Shown here piece after piece: positions 44,121 through 52,923 of a stretch of 64,000 nt of DNA. The notes under the pieces were generated by a model, which worked only from the letters and a program-made list of their open reading frames with translations, ran no database searches and was not told where the DNA came from. Position numbers and translations under genes: made by a program. This DNA comes from Leucobacter aridicollis (GTDB taxonomy: Bacteria; Actinomycetota; Actinomycetes; Actinomycetales; Microbacteriaceae), in assembly GCF_013409595.1 (NCBI RefSeq), contig NZ_JACCBD010000001.1:248001-312000 (forward strand), in the 5' to 3' direction. Each line of letters opens with the position of its first letter. Position 1 is the first letter of the stretch.

Positions 44121-45118
44121 CCGATTGCCCCCGCGAGCTGCGTGCGGTGCGCCGCGGCGGCGAGCAGGTGCTCGCGCGAGAGCTCCTCGACCGCGTGCGG
44201 GTCCCCGACCCTTGAGTCCCTGAGTAGCTGCCAGATCTGCAGCTGGTGGTCGTCGACGTGTTCCCCGTGCTGCTTGCGGCGCGGCACGACGACGGGGGAG
44301 ATGCCCTCGCCGAGCAGTTGCAAGATCGTGCCGACGCCCGAGTGCGTGATCACGACGTCGGCGGCGCGCGCCTCGGCGAGGAGGTCGGCGGTGTCCATGA
44401 GCGCGTGCGTATCCCCGGGGAGGCCCGTGCGGGCCGTCTCGCCGAGCTGCCACGTGATGGTGTCGTTCTCGCCGGTGATCTCGAGGACCCTGTCGACGAG
44501 CCTGTCGAACCGGTAGGGGCGGATCGTGCCGAGCGTGACGAGGATGCGGAGCGGCCGATCCTCGTGCGGCGCCTCGATCGCGGGCTCCCGCGTGAACCCG
44601 CGCATCACCGAGTCCGTCTGCGGCCAGGCCTTCGACGCCCACGCCGCGTGCTGCGTGTAGGTCTCCGCGAGCCGCAGGCCCCGCACGAGCCGCCCGGTGA
44701 GCGAGGGCCCATTCGTGCGCGAGACGCTCTCGATGTAGCGGCGAGGGATCCCGTGGGCCTTTGCCCAGAGGAACGCCGACGCGGCGAGTGCGGCCCCCGT
44801 TGAGACGACGCCGTCAAAGGACGCCGGATCGAGCGAGTCTGCGAGCACGCGGCGGGCCCGCAGCGTGCCGGCGACGTCGCGGGGCGCGATGTAGTCGACC
44901 CAGATGACACGCTCGCCCGCGAGCATGCTGCGGCTCTGCGGTGAGTCGAACGTGACCCACGTAGCCTCAGCGCCGACGCCGGCGGCCCGAGCGAAGGTAC
45001 TGAGCTGCGTGAGGTGGCCGCCGGTTGAGGCGGCGAGCAGCAGGCGCGGGGCGTCGACGTTGGCGCCTGGAGCGGTGCCGCCGAAGCCGCCGAGTGGGGA
45101 GAGAAGTCGCTGTGTCAT
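44117..45118 (-). CDS. Alg14/Alg13-like fused glycosyltransferase (EpsF/PssDE type)
   Basis: 333 residues. The N-terminal half (LLLAASTGGHLTQL, VSTGAALAASAFLWAKAHGIPRRYIESVSR) is Alg14-like, and the C-terminal half (RILVTLGTIRPYRFDRLVD, ADVVITHSGVGTILQLLGEGISPVVVPRRKQHGEHVDDHQ) is Alg13-like. In bacteria these halves are often separate genes (PssD and PssE); here they are fused. The enzyme adds the second sugar to the lipid-linked sugar formed by the priming transferase encoded just upstream. Confidence 0.87.
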   Translation of the reverse strand: MTQRLLSPLGGFGGTAPGANVDAPRLLLAASTGGHLTQLSTFARAAGVGAEATWVTFDSPQSRSMLAGERVIWVDYIAPRDVAGTLRARRVLADSLDPASFDGVVSTGAALAASAFLWAKAHGIPRRYIESVSRTNGPSLTGRLVRGLRLAETYTQHAAWASKAWPQTDSVMRGFTREPAIEAPHEDRPLRILVTLGTIRPYRFDRLVDRVLEITGENDTITWQLGETARTGLPGDTHALMDTADLLAEARAADVVITHSGVGTILQLLGEGISPVVVPRRKQHGEHVDDHQLQIWQLLRDSRVGDPHAVEELSREHLLAAAAHRTQLAGAIG

Positions 45119-46581
45119 CAGTACGCACCATCGCCCTTCGCGACCGCCCGGATCGTCCGCCAGAGGATGAGCAGGTCACCGACCAGCGACCAGTTCTCAA
45201 CGTAGTAGAGGTCGAGACGCACGCTCTCGTCCCAATCGAGGTTTGAACGGCCGCTCACCTGCCAGAGCCCGCTCACGCCGGGGCGCACGAACATGCGCCG
45301 GTGCATCCATTCCTCATATCCATCGGCCTCCTGCGGCAGCGGCGGGCGCGGGCCAACGAGCGACATGTCGCCCCTCAGCACGTTGAATAGCTGGGGCAGC
45401 TCGTCGAGGCTGTGGCGCCTGATGAACTTGCCGAACTTCGTCACCCGCGGGTCGTCGCGCATCTTGAAAAGCACGCCGTTACCGTCACTCTGGTCAAGGA
45501 GTCCGACGAGCTGATGCTCGGCATCGATATGCATGGAGCGGAACTTGTACATTGTGAATGGCCTGCCGCGCAGGCCGAGGCGCTGTTGCGGAAACAACAC
45601 TGGCCCGGGGCTGTCGACGCGGATGAGTATCAGGATGAGAATGAGGATCGGGCTCGTGATGATGATCCCGATGATCGCTCCGGCGATATCGAGTGCACGC
45701 TTCGCGAGGTAGCGCCAGCCCTGGAACTGCGGTGATTCGACGTGAATGAGGGGCAGGCCGGCGACGGGGCGGGTGTGGATGCGCGGACCCGCGACGTCCA
45801 TAAGCGCTGTCGCGACGATGAGTCGTACGCCCATCGGTTCGAGCTCCCAGCCGAGCCGCTTGAGCCGGCGCGGCGTGAGCGCGTCGGCACTTGTGACGAT
45901 GAGCGTGTCGGTCTGGAACCGCTCGATCGTGCCGAGCAAATTCTTGTAGGTATCGACGACGGTCACCCCGGGGAGCAGGTCGGACGCCTCCGCGTCGGTC
46001 GTGACAACGCCGACGATATCGAAGCCAGCGAGGGTGTTCGACCGGAGCAGCCGTGCGACGTCGCTCGACTTGCGTCGCTCTCCGACGAGCAGGGTGCGGT
46101 AGGAGTTCCGCTTGCGCCTGCGCTGCTGGTGGAGCCGCTTGCGCCAGGCCCAGCGGCCGAGGAGTAGAAGCACGATACCTGAACCGCCGGCGACGAGGAG
46201 AAAGGAGCGCTGCGGTGCGAAGTCGACGAGGTATAAGCAGAGCGTGAGAAGCCCGAGCGTCGAGAGGCTCGCGGTGAGTACGCTGTTGTACTCCTCTGGC
46301 CCAGTGCCGAAGACGGCGGGTCTACGAGAATCGTGCACCCCGAGGGCAAGGATCCAGACCAGCCAGTAGGCGAGGGTGATCGCAGCGCTGCCGAGTGCAT
46401 AGGCCTCTCCTGTGAAGGGGGCGCCGACGGGGTTGCGGTGGAACATGTGCGATGCAACTACCGCGCCAGTTGCAACTGCGACGGTGACTACCGCGGCGTC
46501 AGTCCACACGAGCTTGCGTGAATATCGGAGCTCCCATGAGGGCACCGTTGAGCGGAAACGGGTGCTCGCGGTCGCGCTCAA
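45118..46581 (-). CDS. Polyprenyl-phosphate sugar-1-phosphate transferase (WbaP/CpsE type)
   Basis: 487 residues. About five membrane segments and a CoA-binding-like cytosolic part precede the catalytic bacterial sugar transferase domain (about 285-487): PGPVLFPQQRLGLRGRPFTMYKFRSM, RHSLDELPQLFNVLRGDMSLVGPRPPLP and FVRPGVSGLWQVSGRSNL. It starts the polymer repeat by putting a sugar-1-phosphate on undecaprenyl or decaprenyl phosphate. It is the first gene of the minus-strand operon and shares one base with the next gene. Confidence 0.93.
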   Translation of the reverse strand: MSATASTRFRSTVPSWELRYSRKLVWTDAAVVTVAVATGAVVASHMFHRNPVGAPFTGEAYALGSAAITLAYWLVWILALGVHDSRRPAVFGTGPEEYNSVLTASLSTLGLLTLCLYLVDFAPQRSFLLVAGGSGIVLLLLGRWAWRKRLHQQRRRKRNSYRTLLVGERRKSSDVARLLRSNTLAGFDIVGVVTTDAEASDLLPGVTVVDTYKNLLGTIERFQTDTLIVTSADALTPRRLKRLGWELEPMGVRLIVATALMDVAGPRIHTRPVAGLPLIHVESPQFQGWRYLAKRALDIAGAIIGIIITSPILILILILIRVDSPGPVLFPQQRLGLRGRPFTMYKFRSMHIDAEHQLVGLLDQSDGNGVLFKMRDDPRVTKFGKFIRRHSLDELPQLFNVLRGDMSLVGPRPPLPQEADGYEEWMHRRMFVRPGVSGLWQVSGRSNLDWDESVRLDLYYVENWSLVGDLLILWRTIRAVAKGDGAY

Positions 46582-46751
46582 CGATTAACTCCCCCCGCTG
46601 AATTACGGGAGGCCCCCAGCCTGCAACCGTCATCGTCCGGTAATAGATGATTCATAATCATATCGAGGGCATGTCGGTATAGTAAAGTTGCTTTTCTCTT
46701 TGCCTACGCACTGGCGCTCGGGGGAAAGCTAATTCATATTCTCATCTGGAG

Positions 46752-48059
46752 GTGAGGGAACTGGCGCTTCGACGCAGCATGCGCGCTCATGCAAGTGATG
46801 GCGAAATCGCCGAATCGCCGCGGGTTGTCGCCCGCCGCCGCCGGATGACGTCGAAGGCGCTCACGACCTCCCTCGCTGTCGTGGCGGTGCTGCTCACTAC
46901 CGGCGGGATCGCCGCGCCACAGGTGCTCTATGCGCGGGAGGCAGCGAACTTCCACGAGCTCGCCGAGCAGGTGAACGCGGAGGCGGAGAATCTCACGCAG
47001 CTCGAAATGCAGGCGGGCTCCGAGGAGCTGCTGCTTGAGCTGCGGTCCGCCGAGGTGCACGGACTTCCCGCGAAGCTTACCGCGTTAGTTAAGGGTGAGA
47101 GCGGCCCCCTGAGCCCCGAGTTCAAACGCTCGATGACGGAGGCGTCGGCTGCGCTTACCGCCGCCATCGCCGTCGACGCAGTGCCGAAGGAGCACTCGGG
47201 GGCCGCGAAGAAGGCCCTCAAGGCCCGCGAAGCCGAGGAGCCTGACCCACAGAACTGGTTCGACGTCGACTCCGAGCTGCTCGCGTTCTACGCGGACATC
47301 ACCCCCGAGGGCGTCGAACGCGTCGATACGTCCGGGACAGTGACGCTCGAGCGCGTCCAGCAGACGAAACGGCTGCACGCCGAGAACCAGAAGCTCGCCG
47401 AGCAGTACGCGGCGACCGTCGACGAGGTCTCGAGTGACAACGCGGCGCTGAAAGGCGCGCTGACTGAGATCCAGGAACTCGCAACTGCTGAGGCGCAACG
47501 CGTGGCGAAGCAGATCACCGACGAACTCGCTGCCCGCGACGCTGAGGCTGAGGCTGCGGGGATCGACCCTGAAGTCGAAAAGCTTGAGGAAACGAAGCAG
47601 CTGCTCGCGGATGCGACCGAGCTGCAGGCGCGTGCGCAGGCTGCCTTCTTCGTGCTCGACGCTGATGGCAAGGTGACCGGGCTCCCTGACGGGGCGCAGG
47701 CGCCCGAGGGCACCATGCGGATTCCTGGCGGACCGGTCGTGCAGCTGCGCTACATCATGCCAAAGCTCCAGAAGGTTATCGGCTCCTATGAGGCCGAGCG
47801 GAAGGCCGTCGAGGAGGCTGCAACGGAAGCCGCCCAGGCTGAGGCGACGCAGCCGGAAGACCCGGCGATGCCCGAGCCCGAGACCCCCGCCGAGCCCGGC
47901 ACGAGTAACCCGCAGCCGCAGCCAGGCACGGGCGGCCAGCCCAGCCCGCCCGTGACTTCGCCGCCCGTCACCGAAACGCCAGATCCGGGCGCCGGTGGAG
48001 GCGATACCGGCGGCGGAGATGCTGGCGGAGGCGACAACGCCGACCCGGCCGGCGCCTAG
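46752..48059 (+). CDS. Secreted or membrane-anchored coiled-coil protein of unknown function
   Basis: About 435 residues from GTG at 46752. A hydrophobic segment (KALTTSLAVVAVLLTTGGIAAPQ, beginning about residue 34) follows a basic Arg cluster, then Ala/Glu/Leu-rich helix with coiled-coil character to about 360, and a Pro/Gly/Asp-rich tail. The start is unclear: the perfect Shine-Dalgarno GGAGGTGA (46748-46755) overlaps the GTG, and the best-spaced in-frame codon is a CTG at 46761; an ATG lies at 46779. It is divergent from the sugar transferase gene. No family recognised. Confidence 0.6.
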   Translation: MRELALRRSMRAHASDGEIAESPRVVARRRRMTSKALTTSLAVVAVLLTTGGIAAPQVLYAREAANFHELAEQVNAEAENLTQLEMQAGSEELLLELRSAEVHGLPAKLTALVKGESGPLSPEFKRSMTEASAALTAAIAVDAVPKEHSGAAKKALKAREAEEPDPQNWFDVDSELLAFYADITPEGVERVDTSGTVTLERVQQTKRLHAENQKLAEQYAATVDEVSSDNAALKGALTEIQELATAEAQRVAKQITDELAARDAEAEAAGIDPEVEKLEETKQLLADATELQARAQAAFFVLDADGKVTGLPDGAQAPEGTMRIPGGPVVQLRYIMPKLQKVIGSYEAERKAVEEAATEAAQAEATQPEDPAMPEPETPAEPGTSNPQPQPGTGGQPSPPVTSPPVTETPDPGAGGGDTGGGDAGGGDNADPAGA

Positions 48060-48107
48060 GTTCACCCCTCTCGCACAGCGATCTCGGAGTTCGATCGCCC
48101 CAGTATC

Positions 48108-48145
48108 TTGACGTCGAGATAAATCTAGGCGGCATCGGCTAGACT
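48108..48145 (+). promoter_or_regulatory. Possible promoter of the isocitrate dehydrogenase gene
   Basis: TTGACG (48108-48113) and TAGACT (48140-48145) resemble -35 and -10 elements but are 26 bases apart, too far to form one promoter. TAGACT alone, 39 bases before the start codon, is the more credible element. Confidence 0.3.
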
Positions 48146-48183
48146 GGAACGCGGAAATTTGATCGTTGAAACAGGGAGTTACG

Positions 48184-49398
48184 TTGGCGAAGATCAAGGT
48201 TGAAGGCACCGTCGTTGAGCTCGACGGCGACGAGATGACGCGAATCATCTGGCAGTTCATCAAGGATCGGCTGATCCACCCGTACCTCGACGTCACGCTC
48301 GAGTACTACGACCTCGGCATGGAGCACCGGGACGCCACCGACGATCAGGTGACGATCGACGCCGCGCACGCCATCCAGAAGCACGGCGTCGGCGTGAAGT
48401 GCGCAACGATCACGCCCGACGAGGCGCGCGTTGAAGAGTTCGGCCTGAAGAAGATGTGGAAGAGCCCGAACGGCACCATCCGCAACATCCTCGGCGGCGT
48501 CATCTTCCGTGAGCCGATCATCATCTCGAACATTCCCCGCCTCGTGCCGGGCTGGAACAAGCCGATCATCATCGGCCGCCACGCGTTCGGCGACCAGTAC
48601 CGCGCGACCGACTTCCGCTTCGCCGGCGAGGGCACCCTCACCGTCGAGTTCGCCCCCACCGACGGCGGCGAGCCCCAGAAGTTCGAGGTCTACCAGGCGC
48701 CGGGCGACGGCATCGCGCAGGTGCAGTACAACCTCGACGCGTCGATCATCGACTTCGCGCGCGCCTCGCTGAACTACGGCCTCTCGCGCAACTACCCGGT
48801 CTACCTCTCGACGAAGAACACCATCCTGAAGGCGTACGACGGCCGCTTCAAGGACATCTTCCAGGAGATCTTCGACACCGAGTTCAAGGAGCAGTTCGAG
48901 GCCGCGGGCCTCACCTACGAGCACCGCCTCATCGACGACATGGTCGCGTCGGCCATGAAGTGGGAGGGCGGCTACGTCTGGGCGTGCAAGAACTACGACG
49001 GCGACGTGCAGTCGGACACCGTCGCGCAGGGCTTCGGCTCGCTCGGCCTTATGACTTCCGTGCTCGCGACGCCGGACGGGAAGGTCGTTGAGGCGGAAGC
49101 GGCTCACGGCACCGTCACCCGTCACTACCGCCAGCACCAGCAGGGCAAGCCGACCTCGACGAACCCGATCGCGTCGATCTTTGCCTGGACCCGTGGGCTC
49201 GCGCACCGTGGCAAGCTCGACAACAACCAGGAGCTCATCGACTTCTCGCACACGCTCGAGGACGTCGTCATCAAGACCGTTGAGTCGGGCAAGATGACCA
49301 AGGATCTCGCGCTCCTCGTCGGCCCCGAGCAGGGTTACCAGACGACCGAGGAGTTCCTCGCGTCGATCGACGAGAATCTGCAGGCGCGCCTGGGTTAA
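48184..49398 (+). CDS. icd: NADP-dependent isocitrate dehydrogenase
   Basis: 404 residues from the TTG at 48184, eight bases after AGGGAG; a TTG at 48166 in the same frame lacks a ribosome binding site. The sequence [22 protein letters not shown] is typical of the dimeric, eukaryote-like NADP-IDH group, as are [30 protein letters not shown], and the Asp-rich metal region YDGDVQSD with [11 protein letters not shown]. It converts isocitrate to 2-oxoglutarate in the TCA cycle, giving NADPH. A strong terminator follows. Confidence 0.96.
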   Translation: MAKIKVEGTVVELDGDEMTRIIWQFIKDRLIHPYLDVTLEYYDLGMEHRDATDDQVTIDAAHAIQKHGVGVKCATITPDEARVEEFGLKKMWKSPNGTIRNILGGVIFREPIIISNIPRLVPGWNKPIIIGRHAFGDQYRATDFRFAGEGTLTVEFAPTDGGEPQKFEVYQAPGDGIAQVQYNLDASIIDFARASLNYGLSRNYPVYLSTKNTILKAYDGRFKDIFQEIFDTEFKEQFEAAGLTYEHRLIDDMVASAMKWEGGYVWACKNYDGDVQSDTVAQGFGSLGLMTSVLATPDGKVVEAEAAHGTVTRHYRQHQQGKPTSTNPIASIFAWTRGLAHRGKLDNNQELIDFSHTLEDVVIKTVESGKMTKDLALLVGPEQGYQTTEEFLASIDENLQARLG

Positions 49399-49430
49399 TC
49401 CGACAGCCCGCCGATGGCGGTGCGCGGCCG

Positions 49431-49466
49431 AGGGCCGGTGGAAGGTTTACGCCTTCCACCGGCCCT
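49431..49466 (+). terminator. Terminator of icd
   Basis: AGGGCCGGTGGAAGG at 49431-49445 pairs perfectly with CCTTCCACCGGCCCT at 49452-49466 around a six-base loop, 32 bases after the icd stop codon. T-containing sequence follows. Confidence 0.85.
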
Positions 49467-49655
49467 TAGTCGTTGTGGGGTTAGGCCCCAACGACGTAGT
49501 ACCCGCCGGTAATCGCGTCGACGAGGATCTGCAGCCTCCTGCCCCCGCCAAACTTTTCAAACCGGCCCAATTTCCCCAGCTATTTGGGGCCTGCAAGAAA
49601 AAATGGCGCGAAGGGGATGGACCCGCCGCGCCAGCTTCCGGGCTACCATCGGGGC

Positions 49656-50531
49656 ATGTCAGCGACGACGGACGGGCCCATCACGCCCACGGGCCACAGC
49701 GAGCGCGAGCGCGCGCACCGCACCGAGCAGACCACCCGACCGGACGGCGTCGAAGGAGCCAGCGTCGGCAGGCGTACCGCCCTCATTACCGGCGCGAGCT
49801 CCGGGCTCGGGGCAGAGTACGCGACCCAGCTCGCCGCCCGAGGCGAGCATCTCGTGCTCGTCGCGCGAGATGGCGAGGCGCTCGAGGCGCTCGCCGCCGA
49901 CCTGCGGGCGAAATACGGCGTCGACGTCGAGGTGCTCGCGGTCGATCTGCTCGACGCCGACGGGCTCGGCAGGGTCGTCGCCCGGCTCGAAGCCCGGAGC
50001 AACCCCGTCGGCACCCTCGTCAACAATGCGGGGTTCGGGTTGCCCCTCGAATTCGAGACGAACGACGTTGAGGCAGAGGCCCGCCACCTCCGGCTCCACA
50101 ACGAGGTGCCGATGCGGCTCATGCACGCGGCGCTGCAGGGCATGCTCGCGCGTGGGAGCGGCCGGATCCTGAACGTCGCCTCGGTTGCTGCGTTCATTCC
50201 GCGGAGCACCTATTCGGCGGTGAAGCAGTGGCTCGTCACGTTCTCGCGGTGGGCGAATGGACGCTACCGATCGCGCGGCGTCACGGTGACGGCCGTGTGC
50301 CCCGGCTACACGCACACGAACTTCCACGAGCGACTCGGCCTCCCGCCAGGCGAGGAAGGCATCCCCGGCTGGATGTGGCTGAGCGCGCCCCGCGTGGTGG
50401 CGGACTCGCTACGGGATCTCGAGCGCGGAAAAGCCATCTCGATCCCGTCCGCGAAGTACAAACTGCTCGTCGCGGCGGCCCGCGTCGCCCCGCCGGCGCT
50501 CGCGGCCCGCATGGGCGAGCGCGGACGATAG
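49656..50531 (+). CDS. Short-chain dehydrogenase/reductase
   Basis: 291 residues. A hydrophilic extension of about 38 residues precedes the classical SDR core: TGASSGLG at 45-52, NNAGFG, the catalytic Ser in VASVAAFIPR and YSAVK. The extended C-terminus suggests a classical ketone/alcohol dehydrogenase. I see no good ribosome binding site before the ATG at 49656; TACCAT 12 bases upstream could be a -10 of a near-leaderless message. Substrate unknown. Confidence 0.86.
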   Translation: MSATTDGPITPTGHSERERAHRTEQTTRPDGVEGASVGRRTALITGASSGLGAEYATQLAARGEHLVLVARDGEALEALAADLRAKYGVDVEVLAVDLLDADGLGRVVARLEARSNPVGTLVNNAGFGLPLEFETNDVEAEARHLRLHNEVPMRLMHAALQGMLARGSGRILNVASVAAFIPRSTYSAVKQWLVTFSRWANGRYRSRGVTVTAVCPGYTHTNFHERLGLPPGEEGIPGWMWLSAPRVVADSLRDLERGKAISIPSAKYKLLVAAARVAPPALAARMGERGR

Positions 50532-50579
50532 CAGCGGTCCCAGGCGGGCGGCCCAAGCGGTCAATTCGGGCCGCGCGCG

Positions 50580-50598
50580 CTCACTATAGTTGAGTGAG
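50580..50598. promoter_or_regulatory. Palindrome overlapping a -10-like TATAGT before the acetamidase
   Basis: CTCACT-N7-AGTGAG is a perfect 6-bp dyad, and the -10-like hexamer TATAGT (50585-50590) lies in its centre. It is 60 bases before the GTG of the acetamidase gene. A regulator bound here would cover the promoter. Confidence 0.4.
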
Positions 50599-50657
50599 CA
50601 CTGCGACACGGCGGCCCGTTTCCGCCCGCGGTCGAAACGTACACAAAGGAGCTTCGG

Positions 50658-51587
50658 GTGAGCTATTTCATCGGCAAGGATCAGGCGCATTCGGGATTCT
50701 CAGCGGAGGACGAGCCGGCCCTGCGGATCGATCCCGGCACCGGGGAGCACATCCAGTTCGAGACCTCCGACTACTCGTACGCCGAGACGGCCGCGAAGGG
50801 CAGCAGCGACGACCTGACCTCGCTCTTGAACCCGATCACTGGCCCGGTCTACGTGAACGGCGCGGAGCCAGGCGACACCCTCATCGTTGAAATTGTCGAC
50901 ATTGAGCTCGGCGACCTCGGGTGGTCCGGCTACTTCCACGGCGCGGGCGCCCTCGCCGGCGTCATGGGCGACGAGCCGTACATGCGCCAGGTGCCGATCT
51001 CGGATGGGATAGTGCACCTCACGGAAACCATCTCGGTGCCCGCCCGCCCGATGGTCGGCTGCTTCGGGACCGCGCCCGCGACGGGCCGAAACTCGTCGAT
51101 GGCTCCGGTCTATTCGGAGGGCGGAAACCTCGACCTGACGTATGCAGGCATCGGCAGCCGGCTCTACCTCCCGGTGCGGGTCGCAGGGGCGTACCTCGGC
51201 CTCGGCGACATCCACGCGGTGATGGCCGAGGGTGAAGCGTCCGACGTCGCCATCGAGGCTGCAGGCACCATCACCGCAACGGTCGCCCTGACGAAGGAGT
51301 TCTCGGTCTCCGGCCCCGCGATCGAGACCGCAACCGAGGTCATCTTCGTTGGGCTCGGCGACACGATCCAGGAGTCGCTCGCGAACGGCTACCAGCGCGC
51401 CTTCCGGTTCCTCACGACCCAGCACGGCTTCAGCCGCGGCGACGCGTTCACCGTGATGAGCGCGATGGTGAACTCGGCGCTCGGTGGACCCGCGGGGTCG
51501 GCCGAGGTTCCGGCAGGATCTCCGCTCGCGGCCGGGTCGATCACGACCCACCACGTGCCGAAGTCGATCCTCACGCCCCGCGGCTAG
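50658..51587 (+). CDS. Acetamidase/formamidase-family protein
   Basis: 309 residues from a GTG preceded by AAAGGA. The features of the FmdA/AmdA family are present: NPITGPVYVNGAEPGDTLIVEIVDIE, the GTAPATGRNSSM segment, YSEGGNLDLTYAGIGSRLYLPVRVAGAYLGLGDIHAVMAEGE. It hydrolyses formamide, acetamide or small amides to ammonia and acid. No transporter or nitrilase gene is adjacent. Confidence 0.9.
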   Translation: MSYFIGKDQAHSGFSAEDEPALRIDPGTGEHIQFETSDYSYAETAAKGSSDDLTSLLNPITGPVYVNGAEPGDTLIVEIVDIELGDLGWSGYFHGAGALAGVMGDEPYMRQVPISDGIVHLTETISVPARPMVGCFGTAPATGRNSSMAPVYSEGGNLDLTYAGIGSRLYLPVRVAGAYLGLGDIHAVMAEGEASDVAIEAAGTITATVALTKEFSVSGPAIETATEVIFVGLGDTIQESLANGYQRAFRFLTTQHGFSRGDAFTVMSAMVNSALGGPAGSAEVPAGSPLAAGSITTHHVPKSILTPRG

Positions 51588-51658
51588 TCCCGGCCACTTG
51601 ACCGGCCGGCTCCGTGCACCCCGACGCTAGGCTCCGGCCGAACCCGCATCGATCCTCC

Positions 51659-51715
51659 GAGACCGCACGTGGCCCTGCGACAGGGAGTGCGGTTTCGGAG
51701 GTCGCGTGCGGTCTC
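51659..51715. repeat. Palindromic element with 11-bp arms
   Basis: GAGACCGCACG at 51659-51669 is repeated inverted as CGTGCGGTCTC at 51705-51715, with CCTG-CGA-CAGG as a smaller hairpin between them and a degenerate third arm (AGTGCGGTTTC). The 57-bp unit lies between the convergent acetamidase and siderophore-interacting-protein genes. It could be a REP-like element or an unusual terminator. Confidence 0.5.
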
Positions 51716-51819
51716 AGCCGAAACCTAGGCCACTGGACAAGCCCACGCCGCCTACGAGGGCGGCCTGGCCGGGGCCGGTGGCGCTGCGTCCAGCGGCCCG
51801 ACCCGCCGCCGGTGAGCGG

Positions 51820-52734
51820 CTAGCCCTCCGCCCGACCGATCCGCCAGTAGCCCATGAACGCGACGGCCTTGCGGTCGATTCCGAGGTCGCGCACGAGATG
51901 GCGGCGCATGCGGGTGACGACGCCCGCCTCGCCAGCGAGCCAGGCGTAGTCCTCGCCGACGACGTGCTCGGGGACGTCCCACAGCACCTCGTCTGGGTCG
52001 GCCGCCTCAGCGTCCTCGAGCGCGTCGGTCTGCGCGACAGCCCCGGCGAGCCGCCTGGCCCCCCACTCGGCGATGGCCGGTTCGAGGAAGGTGCCGTGCG
52101 GGGCGCCGTCACGGCCCAGCCAGGTCACGGTGACTCCGCTCGGGTGTGAGATGTTGAGTCGGTCGCCGGCCTCGGGCACCTCGATGAACGCCTCGCCCGA
52201 GAAGTCGTCGGGGAGCGATTCGAGGATCGCGCAGATCGCCGGAGCCGCGGTCTCGTCGCCTGCGAGGAGCACGCGCCTGGCCGGGCCCGGGTTCCATTCG
52301 ATCCCGCCCGCGGGTGAGGCCGCCCGCGAGTCGGGGCCGACGATGATGAGCTCGTCGCCGGGAGCGGCGGCCTGCGCCCACGCCGACGCGGGACCCTCGG
52401 TGCCGTGCAGCACGAAGTCGACGTCGATCTCCGCGAGCTCGGGGCGAACCGCGCGGATCGTGTAGGTGCGGATCGGGTTGCGCTCCTCGTCCGGCAACTC
52501 CCGCCACCGGCGGTACCAATCGAGCATCGCGGGGCTCGGGCCGTCGAAGAGCCCGAGCTCCGGGAACGTGCCGTCGGCGCGGGGGAGCAGCAGCTTGATG
52601 CGTTGGTCGAGCCCGTCGATACCGAAGTGCTGGAGGTCGTCGCCGCCGAACGTGATCCGCGTGAAATGCGGGGTGAGCTGCGTGATTCGCAGCACCCTGG
52701 TGAGGAAGGCGTCGTAGGGCTGGCGATCGGTCAT
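51820..52734 (-). CDS. Siderophore-interacting protein (ferric-siderophore reductase, ViuB-like)
   Basis: 304 residues. The N-terminal FAD-binding barrel (ITQLTPHFTRITFGGDDLQHF, IRTYTIRAVRPELAEIDVDFVLHG, GPASAWAQAAAPGDELIIVGPDS) and the C-terminal SIP domain (VLLAGDETAAPAICAILESL, and GEAGVVTRMRRHLVRDLGID, YWRIGRAEG) are clear. It releases iron from imported ferric siderophores using FAD and NAD(P)H. It is divergent from the siderophore ABC operon, with an iron-box-like site between. Confidence 0.92.
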   Translation of the reverse strand: MTDRQPYDAFLTRVLRITQLTPHFTRITFGGDDLQHFGIDGLDQRIKLLLPRADGTFPELGLFDGPSPAMLDWYRRWRELPDEERNPIRTYTIRAVRPELAEIDVDFVLHGTEGPASAWAQAAAPGDELIIVGPDSRAASPAGGIEWNPGPARRVLLAGDETAAPAICAILESLPDDFSGEAFIEVPEAGDRLNISHPSGVTVTWLGRDGAPHGTFLEPAIAEWGARRLAGAVAQTDALEDAEAADPDEVLWDVPEHVVGEDYAWLAGEAGVVTRMRRHLVRDLGIDRKAVAFMGYWRIGRAEG

Positions 52735-52902
52735 GCGGGTGGGCTCCTTGATGGTGGCGGGTGAGCTGCTGGTGGGGTGCGGTGGGTGGTGGGTCGGTCG
52801 GTCCGATCTGGCTCCTGACGGGGGCGGGGATCGGTGTTGCGCGCCTGGCGTGACCTGAAAGAACGACGCGAATCCCCACCCACTCTATTCATCAGATCAT
52901 AC

Positions 52903-52921
52903 TTAGGCTAGGCTTACTCAA
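52903..52921. promoter_or_regulatory. DtxR/IdeR-like iron box
   Basis: TTAGGCTAGGCTTACTCAA matches the consensus TTAGGTTAGGCTAACCTAA at 15 of 19 positions. It sits immediately before the GTG of the importer ATPase (52924) and after the -10-like CATACT (52897-52902), so bound repressor would cover the transcription start. It could also control the divergent SIP gene. Confidence 0.7.
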
Positions 52922-52923
52922 CT

